A stretch of DNA of 64,000 nucleotides from positions 526-64,525 of the forward strand of contig UBXG01000008.1 in the NCBI GenBank assembly GCA_900469475.1. Reading direction: 5' to 3'. A program made the position numbers and the translations under genes. The DNA comes from Hyphomicrobiales bacterium. GTDB taxonomy: Bacteria; Pseudomonadota; Alphaproteobacteria; Rhizobiales; Rhizobiaceae. Below, piece by piece: positions 8,108 through 16,306 of the stretch; position 1 is the stretch's first letter, and every line of letters starts with the position of its first letter. Under the pieces are notes generated by a model. It saw only the letters and a program-made list of their open reading frames with translations, was not told the origin of the DNA and did no database searches.

Positions 8108-9115
8108 TCACTGCTGATCGCAGATCGGGATCGGCCGGGCAGGCGGTGCGGGATGGTCCTTCTTATACTGGACGATGATCGGCTCGAGGGTCTCCTTGGG
8201 CCAGAATTTGGGCGTGCCGATTTCCTTCAGGCAGGATTCGTTCCAGTACAATCCGGATTGGGCAGGGGAATGTCCGGCCGCAACGGCCTTGGCAACCGCC
8301 TTGATGTCCGAGGATTCAGGATAGATGTAAAGCGTCGTCGGATTGTCCTTCACCATGGAGATGATCTGATTAGCGTCTGAGGCTGACCAGCTTGTGCAGC
8401 CGTCGCTGCGGCCGCCGGCATATTCGACCAGCTTCCCGAGCGGAACATATCCGTCCCGGTTGGCATAGGGGCTCTGTGGGTCTTTCTTCATGCAAATGCC
8501 GGCGACCTTAGCCGCCGCATGTCCGCCGATGGCCCGCTGCCGCGCATTGGCGGTTTCGCCCTCGCCGTCAAACTGGAGGAAGGTGCGAAGGTAGGCGACC
8601 TCCTTCGCCTGCGAGAGCTTGTAGTAACCCTTGAAGGTCGTCTTCGTCTCTTCCGTCAGATAGGAGCCGCCCGTCGTCAGGTTGGAATCCATCGCGTTGC
8701 CGAAGTTCTTCGCACACATGCGGCCATTACCGAAATCGGCAACACCTTTGAGATCGCGACCGCTGCCGTGGCCCGATGAGACCACACGAAAGGTCTGGGC
8801 CGCCTCGCAGACGATATAGAAGCGGCCTGCCGACTTGCCGTCATTGGGCGTGTTCGGACGGGTGGCGTCCATGGCGAAGTAGCAGGGATTTTTGACCGTG
8901 CCTTCGCTCACTTTCCGCATGTAGAGCGCACGGGCTCTCTGCAGGACCGGCAGGGCAATCTGCCCGTCACCGGCGCCGACATAGGCGCCGAGCCATGCCG
9001 GAATATCCGGCTGCCGGGTTGCTGCCAGAGATTGCGATGTGGCGGGGATGACGAGGGCGAGGGAGCAAAGGCTAAGCATCTGGGCGACGCTTCGAAGGGC
9101 ATATCTCAACCGCAC
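8108..9115 (-). CDS. Murein L,D-transpeptidase catalytic-domain protein (YkuD_2 family)
   Basis: An exported 335-residue protein. I place the start at GTG 9115 because AGGAG lies about 10 bases upstream and a signal peptide (VRLRYALRSVAQMLS, ending near SQSLAA) follows directly. An ATG at 9232 would add a non-signal extension. The C-terminal domain contains a SGHGSGRD motif and, later, GGRSDGCTSWS, giving the catalytic His and the Ser-x-Gly-Cys nucleophile of the YkuD_2 (PF13645) branch. These enzymes act on peptidoglycan peptides in the periplasm. No partner gene is linked. Confidence 0.82.
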   Translation of the reverse strand: MRLRYALRSVAQMLSLCSLALVIPATSQSLAATRQPDIPAWLGAYVGAGDGQIALPVLQRARALYMRKVSEGTVKNPCYFAMDATRPNTPNDGKSAGRFYIVCEAAQTFRVVSSGHGSGRDLKGVADFGNGRMCAKNFGNAMDSNLTTGGSYLTEETKTTFKGYYKLSQAKEVAYLRTFLQFDGEGETANARQRAIGGHAAAKVAGICMKKDPQSPYANRDGYVPLGKLVEYAGGRSDGCTSWSASDANQIISMVKDNPTTLYIYPESSDIKAVAKAVAAGHSPAQSGLYWNESCLKEIGTPKFWPKETLEPIIVQYKKDHPAPPARPIPICDQQ

Positions 9116-9489
9116 GGAAATGGTTCTCCTATCAAATATCCTGGATCCACACCCGGCACAGCCGGCCAAAGCGATTTTGACAGGAGCCTGCCCCACAAGC
9201 TCGGCTGTCATGCGCTCGAATCCAGAAATCATATTTGTGCGCTGCTTTGCTGAACGAGACCCTAACAGGCGCGCGAATCTCCGTGCGTGCCATTCATTTC
9301 CACCAGTTCTGCGTTAGCATTCTTCAGCGATCACGGCGCAAATATGGCGGACTTCGGGCGAGCAATACGCAACGAAGATGCGATGCCAGGATCGATAGTT
9401 TCTCCTCGGCAGGTGGTTGGCGCTGGCCGCTACGGCAATTCCCACCAAAGTGTCTGAAGCTTACTGGAAATGCATCGGAACAAAAGCTG
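9116..9489. other. Intergenic region, no gene recognised
   Basis: 374 bases upstream of the YkuD_2 gene. Short frames exist on both strands but none has a ribosome site and plausible composition together. The part near 9116-9240 presumably holds the promoter for the minus-strand gene. No strong hairpin or repeat was noticed. Confidence 0.4.
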
Positions 9490-10077
9490 CTAGCGAAACC
9501 AGTGGCTCGACCGATATCGGGCATATTCCGCCATTGCCTCTGGTGCCAAGTCTTGTAATTCCTTGGCGCCAGGACGCCCCTTGAGATGGATGAATATCGG
9601 CCGGGGCTTGTCCTTTTGCGTGACCGCCAGATAGGTGGTTTCAAGAGGCCGCTTGGAGAGCCATTCCGACTCGTGACCAAAGGTAATACCCACCTTGGCG
9701 CGGTCGAGGCGGTATTCGCTGGCAAACGGTCCGGTACAGCTCGTTTCGACGATCGATGTCTGATCCAGCAGAACCGCTGTCGTTGTTCGCAGGAGAGCGG
9801 ATGCTCCCGAAGCGATCGTGAAAACGATGCCCCAGACGGTCCAGACTACGATCCGGCGGCGCGTGAAGAACGGACCTTCGTCCAGCATTTCCACCGCCGG
9901 TCCGTAACGATTGGGCCTTCGAACAGATGAGGCAAAACCAGCCACGATCAGTATCTGGATCAGAAAGCTGCTCAGGAATATCGCACCCATGCGATGGCTG
10001 CAGTCGAAACTCGAGAAAAAGCCATTGTCCAAGACTACCATCAAGCCACCCGTGCTGCGTATGAGATTATTACGCAT
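9490..10077 (-). CDS. Hypothetical membrane protein
   Basis: A 195-residue protein of no family I recognise. Two transmembrane segments are visible, about residues 30-50 (MGAIFLSSFLIQILIVAGFA) and 74-92 (VVWTVWGIVFTIASGASAL). A presumably extracytoplasmic C-terminal domain of about 100 residues follows, with one pair-forming candidate cysteine (ETSCTGPF) and a segment KPRPIFIHLKGRPGAKELQD. The ATG at 10077 is preferred over an upstream TTG at 10083; the RBS is weak. It stands alone between the YkuD_2 and flgE genes. Confidence 0.6.
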   Translation of the reverse strand: MRNNLIRSTGGLMVVLDNGFFSSFDCSHRMGAIFLSSFLIQILIVAGFASSVRRPNRYGPAVEMLDEGPFFTRRRIVVWTVWGIVFTIASGASALLRTTTAVLLDQTSIVETSCTGPFASEYRLDRAKVGITFGHESEWLSKRPLETTYLAVTQKDKPRPIFIHLKGRPGAKELQDLAPEAMAEYARYRSSHWFR

Positions 10078-10125
10078 GCCCAAAGGAACTCTTACTTCTT
10101 AAGTCCATCTTACGGCGTAATAGAA

Positions 10126-10145
10126 AAGGGCCCCGAAGGGCCCTT
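10126..10145 (-). terminator. Intrinsic terminator after flgE
   Basis: Read on the minus strand, AAGGGCCC-TTCG-GGGCCCTT followed by TTC forms an 8-bp GC-rich stem with an ultra-stable TTCG tetraloop. It begins 21 bases after the flgE stop codon. A flanking A-run on the other side would let it act in both directions. Confidence 0.85.
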
Positions 10146-10165
10146 GTGATCGATCGGCGCGAAAC

Positions 10166-11464
10166 TCAGCGCTGGAGGTTGACCAGCACGTCCAGCAGGT
10201 CTGAGCCCGTCTGGAACACCTTGGAATTGGCTGTGTAGCTCTTCTGTGCCTGGATCATATCGGTGAGCTGGCCGGCCAGGTCGACGTTCGATGCCTCCAG
10301 CGAGTTCGACTGGATGTAGCCGAGGCCGTTGCTGTTGGCGAAGCTGGTGACGGTGACGCCGGAATCGGCGTTGGCCTGATAGACGTTGCCGCTCATGAGC
10401 GTCAGCTTGTCCGGGCTCGCGACGGTTGCGAGCGGAATCTGATAGAGTGCCTTCGGATCGCCCTTCGCATAATTGGCGTAGACGACGCCGCTCTTGTCGA
10501 TGGTGATGCCGGTGACGGGCGCTGCTGCCTGTCCATTGGTGGACCCGGTGGAGGCGAAAGCCGAGGCCTTCTGGGTCATCTTGGTCAGGTCCATTGCGAT
10601 CGACCCCGCAGTCTTCGGATCGGTGATCGTAAAGCTGCCGCCGCTCGTCATATTGCCGTTTGTATCGAAGGTCAGCGTGCTCGTTGCAACAGGACCGGAT
10701 GAGTAGGGGAAGGATGAGCCGGTACCCGTCGCCGCGTCGGCATTCCGGTAGACGGCGACTTGCCACTGATCCGTCTTCGGCGGTGTTGTGGTGATGTCGG
10801 CAGCCTGCGTCTTCGTATAATAGATGTCATACATGACAGTGTTGCCAAGCTTGTCGTAGGCAACCACCGAGCTCTTCTGGGTGTCCGTCGTGGTTGTCGC
10901 CAAGTTTGCGCCCGGTAACGTCTCGGTTGCGCTAGGCACCACAACCTTAGCACCCGAATTCAGGTTGCCTGTAAAGCTGCCGGAGGTCGAGGGAGAATTG
11001 GCAAGGCCGCTCTGGTTGACGTTGATCGGCACGAGGCCGTCGAAGCCGTTGACGACGACGGCAGGCGCGCCCGATGCATAGGAATAGCCCATCAGCGTAT
11101 AGCCGGCGGAGTTGACGAGATTGCCATTGGCGTCCGGCTTGAAATCACCTGCACGTGTCAAAACCGTCTTGCCGTCGGCACCCTGCACGACGAAGAAGCC
11201 GGCGCCTCGGATCGACAGATCGGTGCCGGAATTGGTGGATATGGCGTCGCCCTGCTGCGAGACCGAATAGCTGACATTCGTCTCGACGCTACCGGAATTG
11301 TAATTGCCGCCGCCCGATGGCAGAATCAACGACGAAAAGCTGGCCGTTGCAGACTTGTAGGCCGTTGTGTTGACGTTCGCGATGTTGTCCGACACGGTGC
11401 TAAGCTTATTTGCTTGCGCGTTCATGCCTGAAACGGACGTTTTCATGCTACCAAAGATGCTCAT
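10166..11464 (-). CDS. flgE: Flagellar hook protein FlgE
   Basis: A 432-residue hook subunit. The N-terminus MSIFGSMKTSVSGMNAQANK with SDNIANVNTTAYKS is the D0 heptad/rod signature of FlgE/F/G proteins. LSIRGAGFFVVQG is the conserved following block. The C-terminal D0 helix reads EASNVDLAGQLTDMIQAQKS and ends in DLLDVLVNLQR. The middle contains FlgE D2-type sequence (NTVMYDIYYTKT). GAGGAA precedes the ATG; a longer frame to 11494 has no better start. FlgE is secreted by the flagellar type III apparatus. No other hook or rod gene is adjacent, which is unusual. Confidence 0.93.
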   Translation of the reverse strand: MSIFGSMKTSVSGMNAQANKLSTVSDNIANVNTTAYKSATASFSSLILPSGGGNYNSGSVETNVSYSVSQQGDAISTNSGTDLSIRGAGFFVVQGADGKTVLTRAGDFKPDANGNLVNSAGYTLMGYSYASGAPAVVVNGFDGLVPINVNQSGLANSPSTSGSFTGNLNSGAKVVVPSATETLPGANLATTTTDTQKSSVVAYDKLGNTVMYDIYYTKTQAADITTTPPKTDQWQVAVYRNADAATGTGSSFPYSSGPVATSTLTFDTNGNMTSGGSFTITDPKTAGSIAMDLTKMTQKASAFASTGSTNGQAAAPVTGITIDKSGVVYANYAKGDPKALYQIPLATVASPDKLTLMSGNVYQANADSGVTVTSFANSNGLGYIQSNSLEASNVDLAGQLTDMIQAQKSYTANSKVFQTGSDLLDVLVNLQR

Positions 11465-11621
11465 TGGTTCCTCGCACGTTGCTGATGCCGCCACGATAGC
11501 GAGGGTGACTTGTGTGAAACTGGCTTTTTCCTGTGTTGCAAAGTCGAGAAAAGTTTTCCGCTTCGATAATCGGCTTGCGGCGGAGCTTTGAATTCCGGGG
11601 CTGTTAGGGTGCAGGGCGTGC

Positions 11622-12338
11622 CTATTGCGCTGGCAGATGCGGGGCAGGAAAGTCCAGCACGCGGCTGGTATAGCTTTCGATCAGCGCACTGAACGGCGTG
11701 CCGTCCGGCAGCTTCAATACGGCGTGATGTTCGAGAAGAAACGGAGGTAGGGCGAGAGGCGCGCCGGCGGATGGTGGGAGATCGGCACCGGTGTCCCAAC
11801 CTTGCGGGAGAGGCGACCAAAGCAACTTTGCCGACAAATTCGTGCGGGAGAAATTAAGGGCCTGAACGGCCCGACCGAAGGCGACGTCGCTCGTTTCAAG
11901 GGCCTTGTTCATATCTGCCGTAAGCTTTGCCGGCACATACCAGTTATCCGCCTCCGACAGCACGCGATCGCCGCATGCGAGGCGCACGCGGCGATAGGCG
12001 ACAGGCTCGTCAGCTCCGACCGCCAGCAGTTTCCGGATTTCAGTGTCGGCAGTCTTGTCCTGACCGCGCACGCGCTGCGCAACGATTTTCGAGCCTTCCG
12101 GGGCAAGCTTATGCGCAGCGCACCAGCGATCGAGCGTCAGCGTGGCGCTGGCATTGCTGAGGAGATCGGCATTCAGTGTCTGCAGGATTGCCAGCGCTTC
12201 CAGACGCGAGGTCGGCGTGTCGGGCCACGGAGAAACAGCTGCCATCTCCTGCGCGATCGCCGTCTGCGCGCCAAGGGCAATAGCGAGGGAACTGCCGAGA
12301 GTGATCATACGGACGAATGACGGGGGCTTTGATGGCAT
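11622..12338 (-). CDS. Secreted protein resembling chorismate lyase (UbiC-like fold)
   Basis: A 238-residue exported protein with a signal peptide through about residue 29 (ITLGSSLAIALGAQTAIAQ). The domain contains VAYRRVRLACGDRVLSEADN followed by WYVPAKLTADMNKALETSDVAFG and a C-terminal HHAVLKLPDGTPFS stretch. The ADNWYVP...ALETSDVAFGRAV pattern resembles the chorismate-pyruvate lyase/UTRA fold. However, a cytoplasmic ubiquinone enzyme would not carry a signal peptide, so the biochemical role is unclear. AGGAT lies upstream of the ATG. It is not clearly linked in an operon. Confidence 0.55.
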   Translation of the reverse strand: MPSKPPSFVRMITLGSSLAIALGAQTAIAQEMAAVSPWPDTPTSRLEALAILQTLNADLLSNASATLTLDRWCAAHKLAPEGSKIVAQRVRGQDKTADTEIRKLLAVGADEPVAYRRVRLACGDRVLSEADNWYVPAKLTADMNKALETSDVAFGRAVQALNFSRTNLSAKLLWSPLPQGWDTGADLPPSAGAPLALPPFLLEHHAVLKLPDGTPFSALIESYTSRVLDFPAPHLPAQ

Positions 12339-12460
12339 GCGCTGAAATCCTCCGGCGGATTTGATTTTACGGCCGAGGCCTTATGGCTGACTAATATGTC
12401 GCTGGCATAAATGGCAGGCCCGCCGCCATTGGCAAGACCCGAAATATTGGGGATGCGCGT

Positions 12461-13090
12461 CTATGATCCGATTGCGTTCAGACCTATGACGGCCATCCGA
12501 ATAAGACCCGCCGTGGCGACAAAAGCCAGAGCGGAGACGAATAGCGCCGCCAGGATCATCAGGCCATCCCGCGCCATCAGGGCGACCGCGATCGCCACGA
12601 GGGCAACGACCGGCAGATAGTTGCCGAGCGGGATCGGCAGCGCAATGGCGATCGCCAGCAGGAAGATCGGGAACGAGAGCAGCCATTCCATGGTTGCGCC
12701 CGTAAAAAGGGCCAGCCGTCCGGGACGCACGACCGTCTCGATCCTGGCGAGTATCGGCGCGCTGTAGCGTACGATAAGTTCCACGACTGCTGGCGAAAGC
12801 CGGCGTCGACTGAGAAAGGCCGGCAGCCATATCGTCCGGCGGCCCAGTGCGATCTGCGCCGCCACCAGGGCAAGCGCACTGCCGAATACGACGCCGAACG
12901 GTCCCGGTATCGGGATCAGTGCCGGCAGCGAGAGAAAGAGAATGGTGAAGGCTGTGCTCGTATGCCCGAGGCCGCAGAGCACTTCACCCACCGAAATACC
13001 GCCTTGCTCATGGGCGAGCCTGGCCCGGTCGCGCAGCCGCGCCGATGCGGTATCGTCATGCCGCGTGGTGCCAGCCGTCTGTTGCGTCAT
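12461..13090 (-). CDS. exoD: Exopolysaccharide synthesis protein ExoD
   Basis: A 209-residue integral membrane protein of the ExoD family. The family signature region ISVGEVLCGLGHTSTAFTIL leads into LFLSLPALIPIPGPFGVVFG, and ALVAAQIALGRRTIWLP and a C-terminal pair of hydrophobic hairpins follow. ExoD was described in Sinorhizobium as affecting exopolysaccharide production and alkali sensitivity; the molecular activity is not known. The ATG lacks an obvious RBS, and the N-terminal 25 residues are polar. It is 36 bp downstream of a small secreted-type protein on the same strand. Confidence 0.88.
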   Translation of the reverse strand: MTQQTAGTTRHDDTASARLRDRARLAHEQGGISVGEVLCGLGHTSTAFTILFLSLPALIPIPGPFGVVFGSALALVAAQIALGRRTIWLPAFLSRRRLSPAVVELIVRYSAPILARIETVVRPGRLALFTGATMEWLLSFPIFLLAIAIALPIPLGNYLPVVALVAIAVALMARDGLMILAALFVSALAFVATAGLIRMAVIGLNAIGS

Positions 13091-13126
13091 CCGACGTCAC
13101 CGGACGTGGCTGATGTAGGTGTAGCC

Positions 13127-13438
13127 TCAGGCTTCATCGGCAGCTTCCTCCGTTCCTTGGATGAGCTTGATGATGGGCGCACAGTCCGGATTGCTTTTGT
13201 CGAGCAGATTGGCGGGGCTGCTCCAGCCGGTCGAGAGGCCGATGACGGTGGAAATCGTCCAGAAGGTGTCTTCGGAGGCGCGCCGCGTGAGGGCAGGGAC
13301 CTCGGACGAGAGACATGCCTGCGATTGCCTGACGGTCTCGGCCGGCTGACCGGCGGCAACGGCATGCCGCTCGATCTCGGCTTGCAGAGGACCAAGGGCG
13401 AAAGTTGCAAAAAGGGCTGCGAGGAGATTGGAGATCAT
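13127..13438 (-). CDS. Small exported hypothetical protein
   Basis: A 103-residue protein starting MISNLLAALFATFALGPLQA, a short hydrophobic N-terminus that looks like a signal peptide or anchor. It is followed by AEIERHAVAAGQPAETVRQS and a C-terminal STGWSSPANLLDKSNPDCAP with two cysteines overall. AAGG lies 8 bases before the chosen ATG; extending to 13504 adds a non-conserved-looking segment. The family is not recognised. It lies between the TerC and ExoD genes on the same strand and could be cotranscribed with either. Confidence 0.6.
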   Translation of the reverse strand: MISNLLAALFATFALGPLQAEIERHAVAAGQPAETVRQSQACLSSEVPALTRRASEDTFWTISTVIGLSTGWSSPANLLDKSNPDCAPIIKLIQGTEEAADEA

Positions 13439-13508
13439 GTCTGTACCTTGTCGGAGATCTGTTTGAAGCGGGGAGGGACGTGCCCCGGAGTGGGGGCACC
13501 TCACGGCA

Positions 13509-14498
13509 TCAGGCGCTTTCGGTTTCGGTTTTGTTGCGTGTCTTCAGCAGGCTCCAGCCGACGCCGCTTGCAATGATGGCGAAGGTGATGCCGAGCGAGA
13601 GGGCGGCGGGGAATTTTTCCAGACCCAGCATGTCGGCGACGAAGATCTTCGAACCGATGAAGACGAGCACGATGGCGAGCGCCGGCTTCAGATACTGGAA
13701 GCGATGGATCATGGCGGCGAGTGCGAAGTAGAGGGCGCGCAGGCCGAGGATCGCGAAGATATTCGACGTATAGACGATGAACGGATCGGTGGTGATCGCG
13801 AAGATTGCGGGAACCGAATCCACGGCGAAGATCACGTCTGCCACTTCGATCAACACGAGCGCCATGAAAAGCGGCGTGATGAACCAGACCATCTTACCGG
13901 TCTGCGGATTCGGCTGCTTGATGAAGAAGCGCTCGCCATGATGATGGTCGGTGACGTTGAAGCGGCTGCGCATGAAGCGCACGAGCGGGTTCTTCGACAC
14001 ATCCGGCTCGGCATCCTTCACGACCAGCATCTTGATGCCGGTGATGATGAGGAAGGCGGCGAAAACATAGAGCAGCCATGAGAACTCGGCCACCAATGTC
14101 GCGCCGACGCCGATCATGATGGCGCGCAGCACGATGACGCCGAGAATGCCCCAGAAGAGCACGCGGTGCTGATAGAGACGGGGCACGGCGAAGAAGGCAA
14201 AGATGAGGGCAATGACGAAGACGTTGTCGAGAGCCAGCGTTTTTTCGACGACGAAGCCCGTCATATAGGCAAGGCCGGAATCGGCGCCGAGATACCACCA
14301 TACCCAGCCACCGAAGGCGAGGCCAAGGGTGATGTAGAGGACAGAGAGCTTGATGCTCTCGCCGACGCCGATCTCCTTGTTTTCCTTATGCAGGACGCCA
14401 AGATCGAAAGAGAGGATGGCGATGACGAGCGCCAGGAAGCTCATCCACATCCAGAGCGGCTTTCCCAGCCACTCGACGAAGAGCAAAGACGTTTCCAT
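13509..14498 (-). CDS. TerC/Alx family inner-membrane protein
   Basis: A 329-residue polytopic protein of the TerC/Alx family (about nine transmembrane segments). Conserved acidic membrane motifs are visible: LSFDLGVLHK near the N-terminus, FVVEKTLALDNVFVIALIFA, and VLIEVADVIFAVDSVPAIFA with LGLRALYFAL. A cytoplasmic loop holds DHHHGERF. Family members affect metal handling, notably manganese export in Alx, and were first linked to tellurite resistance. The ATG at 14498 has AGAGG 9 bases upstream, and that ribosome site is buried in a long hairpin (see separate entry), suggesting translational control. Confidence 0.92.
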   Translation of the reverse strand: METSLLFVEWLGKPLWMWMSFLALVIAILSFDLGVLHKENKEIGVGESIKLSVLYITLGLAFGGWVWWYLGADSGLAYMTGFVVEKTLALDNVFVIALIFAFFAVPRLYQHRVLFWGILGVIVLRAIMIGVGATLVAEFSWLLYVFAAFLIITGIKMLVVKDAEPDVSKNPLVRFMRSRFNVTDHHHGERFFIKQPNPQTGKMVWFITPLFMALVLIEVADVIFAVDSVPAIFAITTDPFIVYTSNIFAILGLRALYFALAAMIHRFQYLKPALAIVLVFIGSKIFVADMLGLEKFPAALSLGITFAIIASGVGWSLLKTRNKTETESA

Positions 14499-14507
14499 GA
14501 TAGAAAA

Positions 14508-14572
14508 CCTCTGTCGGCGCAATGTCGGAAACGGTCCGACATCGCAAGAGCGCCGACGGCTCTCACCAGAGG
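14508..14572 (-). promoter_or_regulatory. Nested hairpin sequestering the TerC-gene ribosome site
   Basis: On the minus strand, three blocks pair in nested order: CCTCT (14572-14568) with AGAGG (14512-14508), GTCGGCGC (14557-14550) with GCGCCGAC (14520-14513), and ATGTCGGA (14542-14535) with TCCGACAT (14529-14522) around a CCGTT loop. This gives 21 perfect base pairs. Bulges of 10 and 7 nt occur only on the 5' side, plus a single T on the 3' side. The innermost 3' segment AGAGG is the probable Shine-Dalgarno. I do not see the conserved blocks of the yybP-ykoY manganese riboswitch. Candidate cis-regulatory RNA. Confidence 0.65.
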
Positions 14573-14660
14573 GGCCCGGACCAGCGGGTTGGCCAATAGC
14601 TGGGAAGCGACTGTTAGCCTTTCAAGAGGCTTGCGCGCATTTTGCAGCAGAGCAGCAACA

Positions 14661-15386
14661 TCATTTGCCCGTCTCATCCGTCGCCCGACCGATGTGAATG
14701 CCGTAAACGCTTGCCCTCTCCTGTGCGACGAAATCCGCCAGGGCAGGGGGAATTTCGACGTGACCGCTGTGCCGCCCGAGGATTTGGAATCCTTTTGGAA
14801 GACAGGTCGCGATGCGGTCGATTATCTTTTCATAATCGACAACAAGCATTTCCCGTCCCGCCATGAGGCTGAAAAGCTCCGCGTCGGCGATAACGTGCTC
14901 ATTTTCGCAAAACCAGTAGGAGGAGATCGTCAGGTCGGGAAGATAGCCGATCGGTGCCGGCAGGTTTCGTTGCTCGAACTGGAAACGCCCAGGCAGTCCG
15001 GCAGCCGATATCAGTTCCCGGGCGAGAGAAAGCTGATGTTCGGATATGTCCAGACCGTGAAGCTGAAGCTCGGGATTGCCGGCGAGATAAGCAAAGGCAA
15101 GGCTGAAAGCGCCGGAGCCGCAGCCGAGGTCACATACTCTTCTATACTTGTGAACAGGTGCACGAAGGCTGGTGAGCGCTTGCAGGCATTTTAGTGAGTT
15201 CCGCATCCCGAATGCACGCATAAAGGCATCGGCGGCGCGGCTATAGTCGAATATCTCTATCTGACGCCTGCTTTCGACGGCATTGCGCAAGGCGATGGAA
15301 TCGTTGCTGGGATGATACAGATGATTGCATCTGAGCAGGACTTCGGCAAATTCTTCGAAATGCCGCGTCTGTACATCCGTGGTCAT
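14661..15386 (-). CDS. Class I SAM-dependent methyltransferase
   Basis: A 241-residue protein with the SAM-binding glycine motif VCDLGCGSGAFSLAFA near residue 84 and a following acidic LHGLDISEHQLSLARE, the typical motif I/II layout of class I methyltransferases. An N-terminal helical part (HFEEFAEVLLRCNHLYHPSN) may bind the substrate, which is unknown. The ATG at 15386 was chosen over an upstream start at 15512 because the longer N-terminus looks non-coding; GAGG lies about 13 bases away, somewhat far. It precedes the TerC gene by 163 bp on the same strand. Confidence 0.8.
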   Translation of the reverse strand: MTTDVQTRHFEEFAEVLLRCNHLYHPSNDSIALRNAVESRRQIEIFDYSRAADAFMRAFGMRNSLKCLQALTSLRAPVHKYRRVCDLGCGSGAFSLAFAYLAGNPELQLHGLDISEHQLSLARELISAAGLPGRFQFEQRNLPAPIGYLPDLTISSYWFCENEHVIADAELFSLMAGREMLVVDYEKIIDRIATCLPKGFQILGRHSGHVEIPPALADFVAQERASVYGIHIGRATDETGK

Positions 15387-15526
15387 GCAAGCCGATCCTC
15401 GCCAAGGAGATTGTCTTTGGTATGATTGGAAGGGCTGTATGCGGAGAAAGCAACCCCTCAAAACTTGCCCTTGACGCTCAACAGGGCACGGCCGCGTGGC
15501 GGTGACCGCCAAGTGCCTTCGCCATA

Positions 15527-16006
15527 TCAGCCGTGTGGCAAATGAACCGGAAATCCCTCGAAGGTCTTGAGGGTATCGAGGACGATCGCCGTCTTCACGT
15601 GCTGAACCGATTCATGCGGAAGCAGCACGTCGTTGACGAAACGGGAGAGATCGGTAAGCCCGCGGGTGGCGACCTTCAGGTGATAGTCCATTTCGCCCGT
15701 CAACGCATAGGCTTCCAGCACCTCGGGCAGACCGTTGATGAGCTGCGAAAACCGGCGGGCATTATCGCGATTATGAGTGGCGAGCGTCACAGAAATGACC
15801 ACGAGCATGTCCAGCCCCAGCCTCTGCCGGTCGAGATTGGCCTGGTAGCTGCGAATATAGCCCTCCGCCTCCAGCCGTGTGCGGCGGCGCGAGCATTGCG
15901 AAGGCGATAGCGCGATGCGTTCACCCAGCTCGTTGTTCGTCAGCCTGCCGTCTTTCTGAAGCTCCTCCAGCAGACGTAGATCCAGTTTATCGAGCTGTTC
16001 TTCCAT
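15527..16006 (-). CDS. Lrp/AsnC family transcriptional regulator
   Basis: A 159-residue Lrp/AsnC regulator, the standard length. The N-terminal HTH spans residues 5-60 (LDKLDLRLLEELQKDGRLTN, then ALSPSQCSRRRTRLEAEGYI). The C-terminal RAM ligand domain carries VLEAYALTGEMDYHLKVATR with the conserved G-x-x-D-Y. GAGGATTTTTCGCA provides the RBS. Such proteins respond to amino acids. It is upstream of the methyltransferase on the same strand, but 140 bp separate them. Its targets are unknown. Confidence 0.93.
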   Translation of the reverse strand: MEEQLDKLDLRLLEELQKDGRLTNNELGERIALSPSQCSRRRTRLEAEGYIRSYQANLDRQRLGLDMLVVISVTLATHNRDNARRFSQLINGLPEVLEAYALTGEMDYHLKVATRGLTDLSRFVNDVLLPHESVQHVKTAIVLDTLKTFEGFPVHLPHG

Positions 16007-16249
16007 TGCGAAAAATCCTCAAAATCCTCACGAAACGTGCGTAATATTTTCCCCTTCGGTTAAGATAGCAAGTTTTCACTCACGGCGATCAATATAGCTT
16101 GCATGATAATGGATTGCGGATGACGACGAATTGACGGGACCATTTGCATGTGTGCGCAGCATTTTAGATGCGGCACATACAATCAGGATTGCTTATCGGT
16201 TTCCGTTTTGGAATTAGTGGTTGCGGAAAGTTGACCCATTTTTACATGA

Positions 16250-16267
16250 TTGTCATCTGGCTTTTAT
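16250..16267 (+). promoter_or_regulatory. Candidate Pho box
   Basis: TTGTCAT at 16250-16256, then four bases (CTGG), then CTTTTAT at 16261-16267. This reproduces the 7+4+7 direct-repeat layout of PhoB boxes (consensus CTGTCAT repeats) with 6/7 and 5/7 matches. It lies 40 bases before the alkaline phosphatase ATG, a sensible place for PhoB activation. The remainder of 16007-16249 holds no gene I can support. Confidence 0.55.
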
Positions 16268-16306
16268 ATGTGGGGAGCGGGAAGCAACCAAACGCAGGGG
16301 GTATAA

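Noticed and set aside
14498..14660. yybP-ykoY manganese riboswitch
   Set aside because: The conserved GGGGAG-type and loop L3 sequences are not visible, although a strong alternative structure is. A covariance search would settle it.
14166..15194. Plus-strand frame of 342 codons across the TerC and methyltransferase genes
   Set aside because: It spans two well-supported minus-strand genes and the structured leader, and shows no protein family features.
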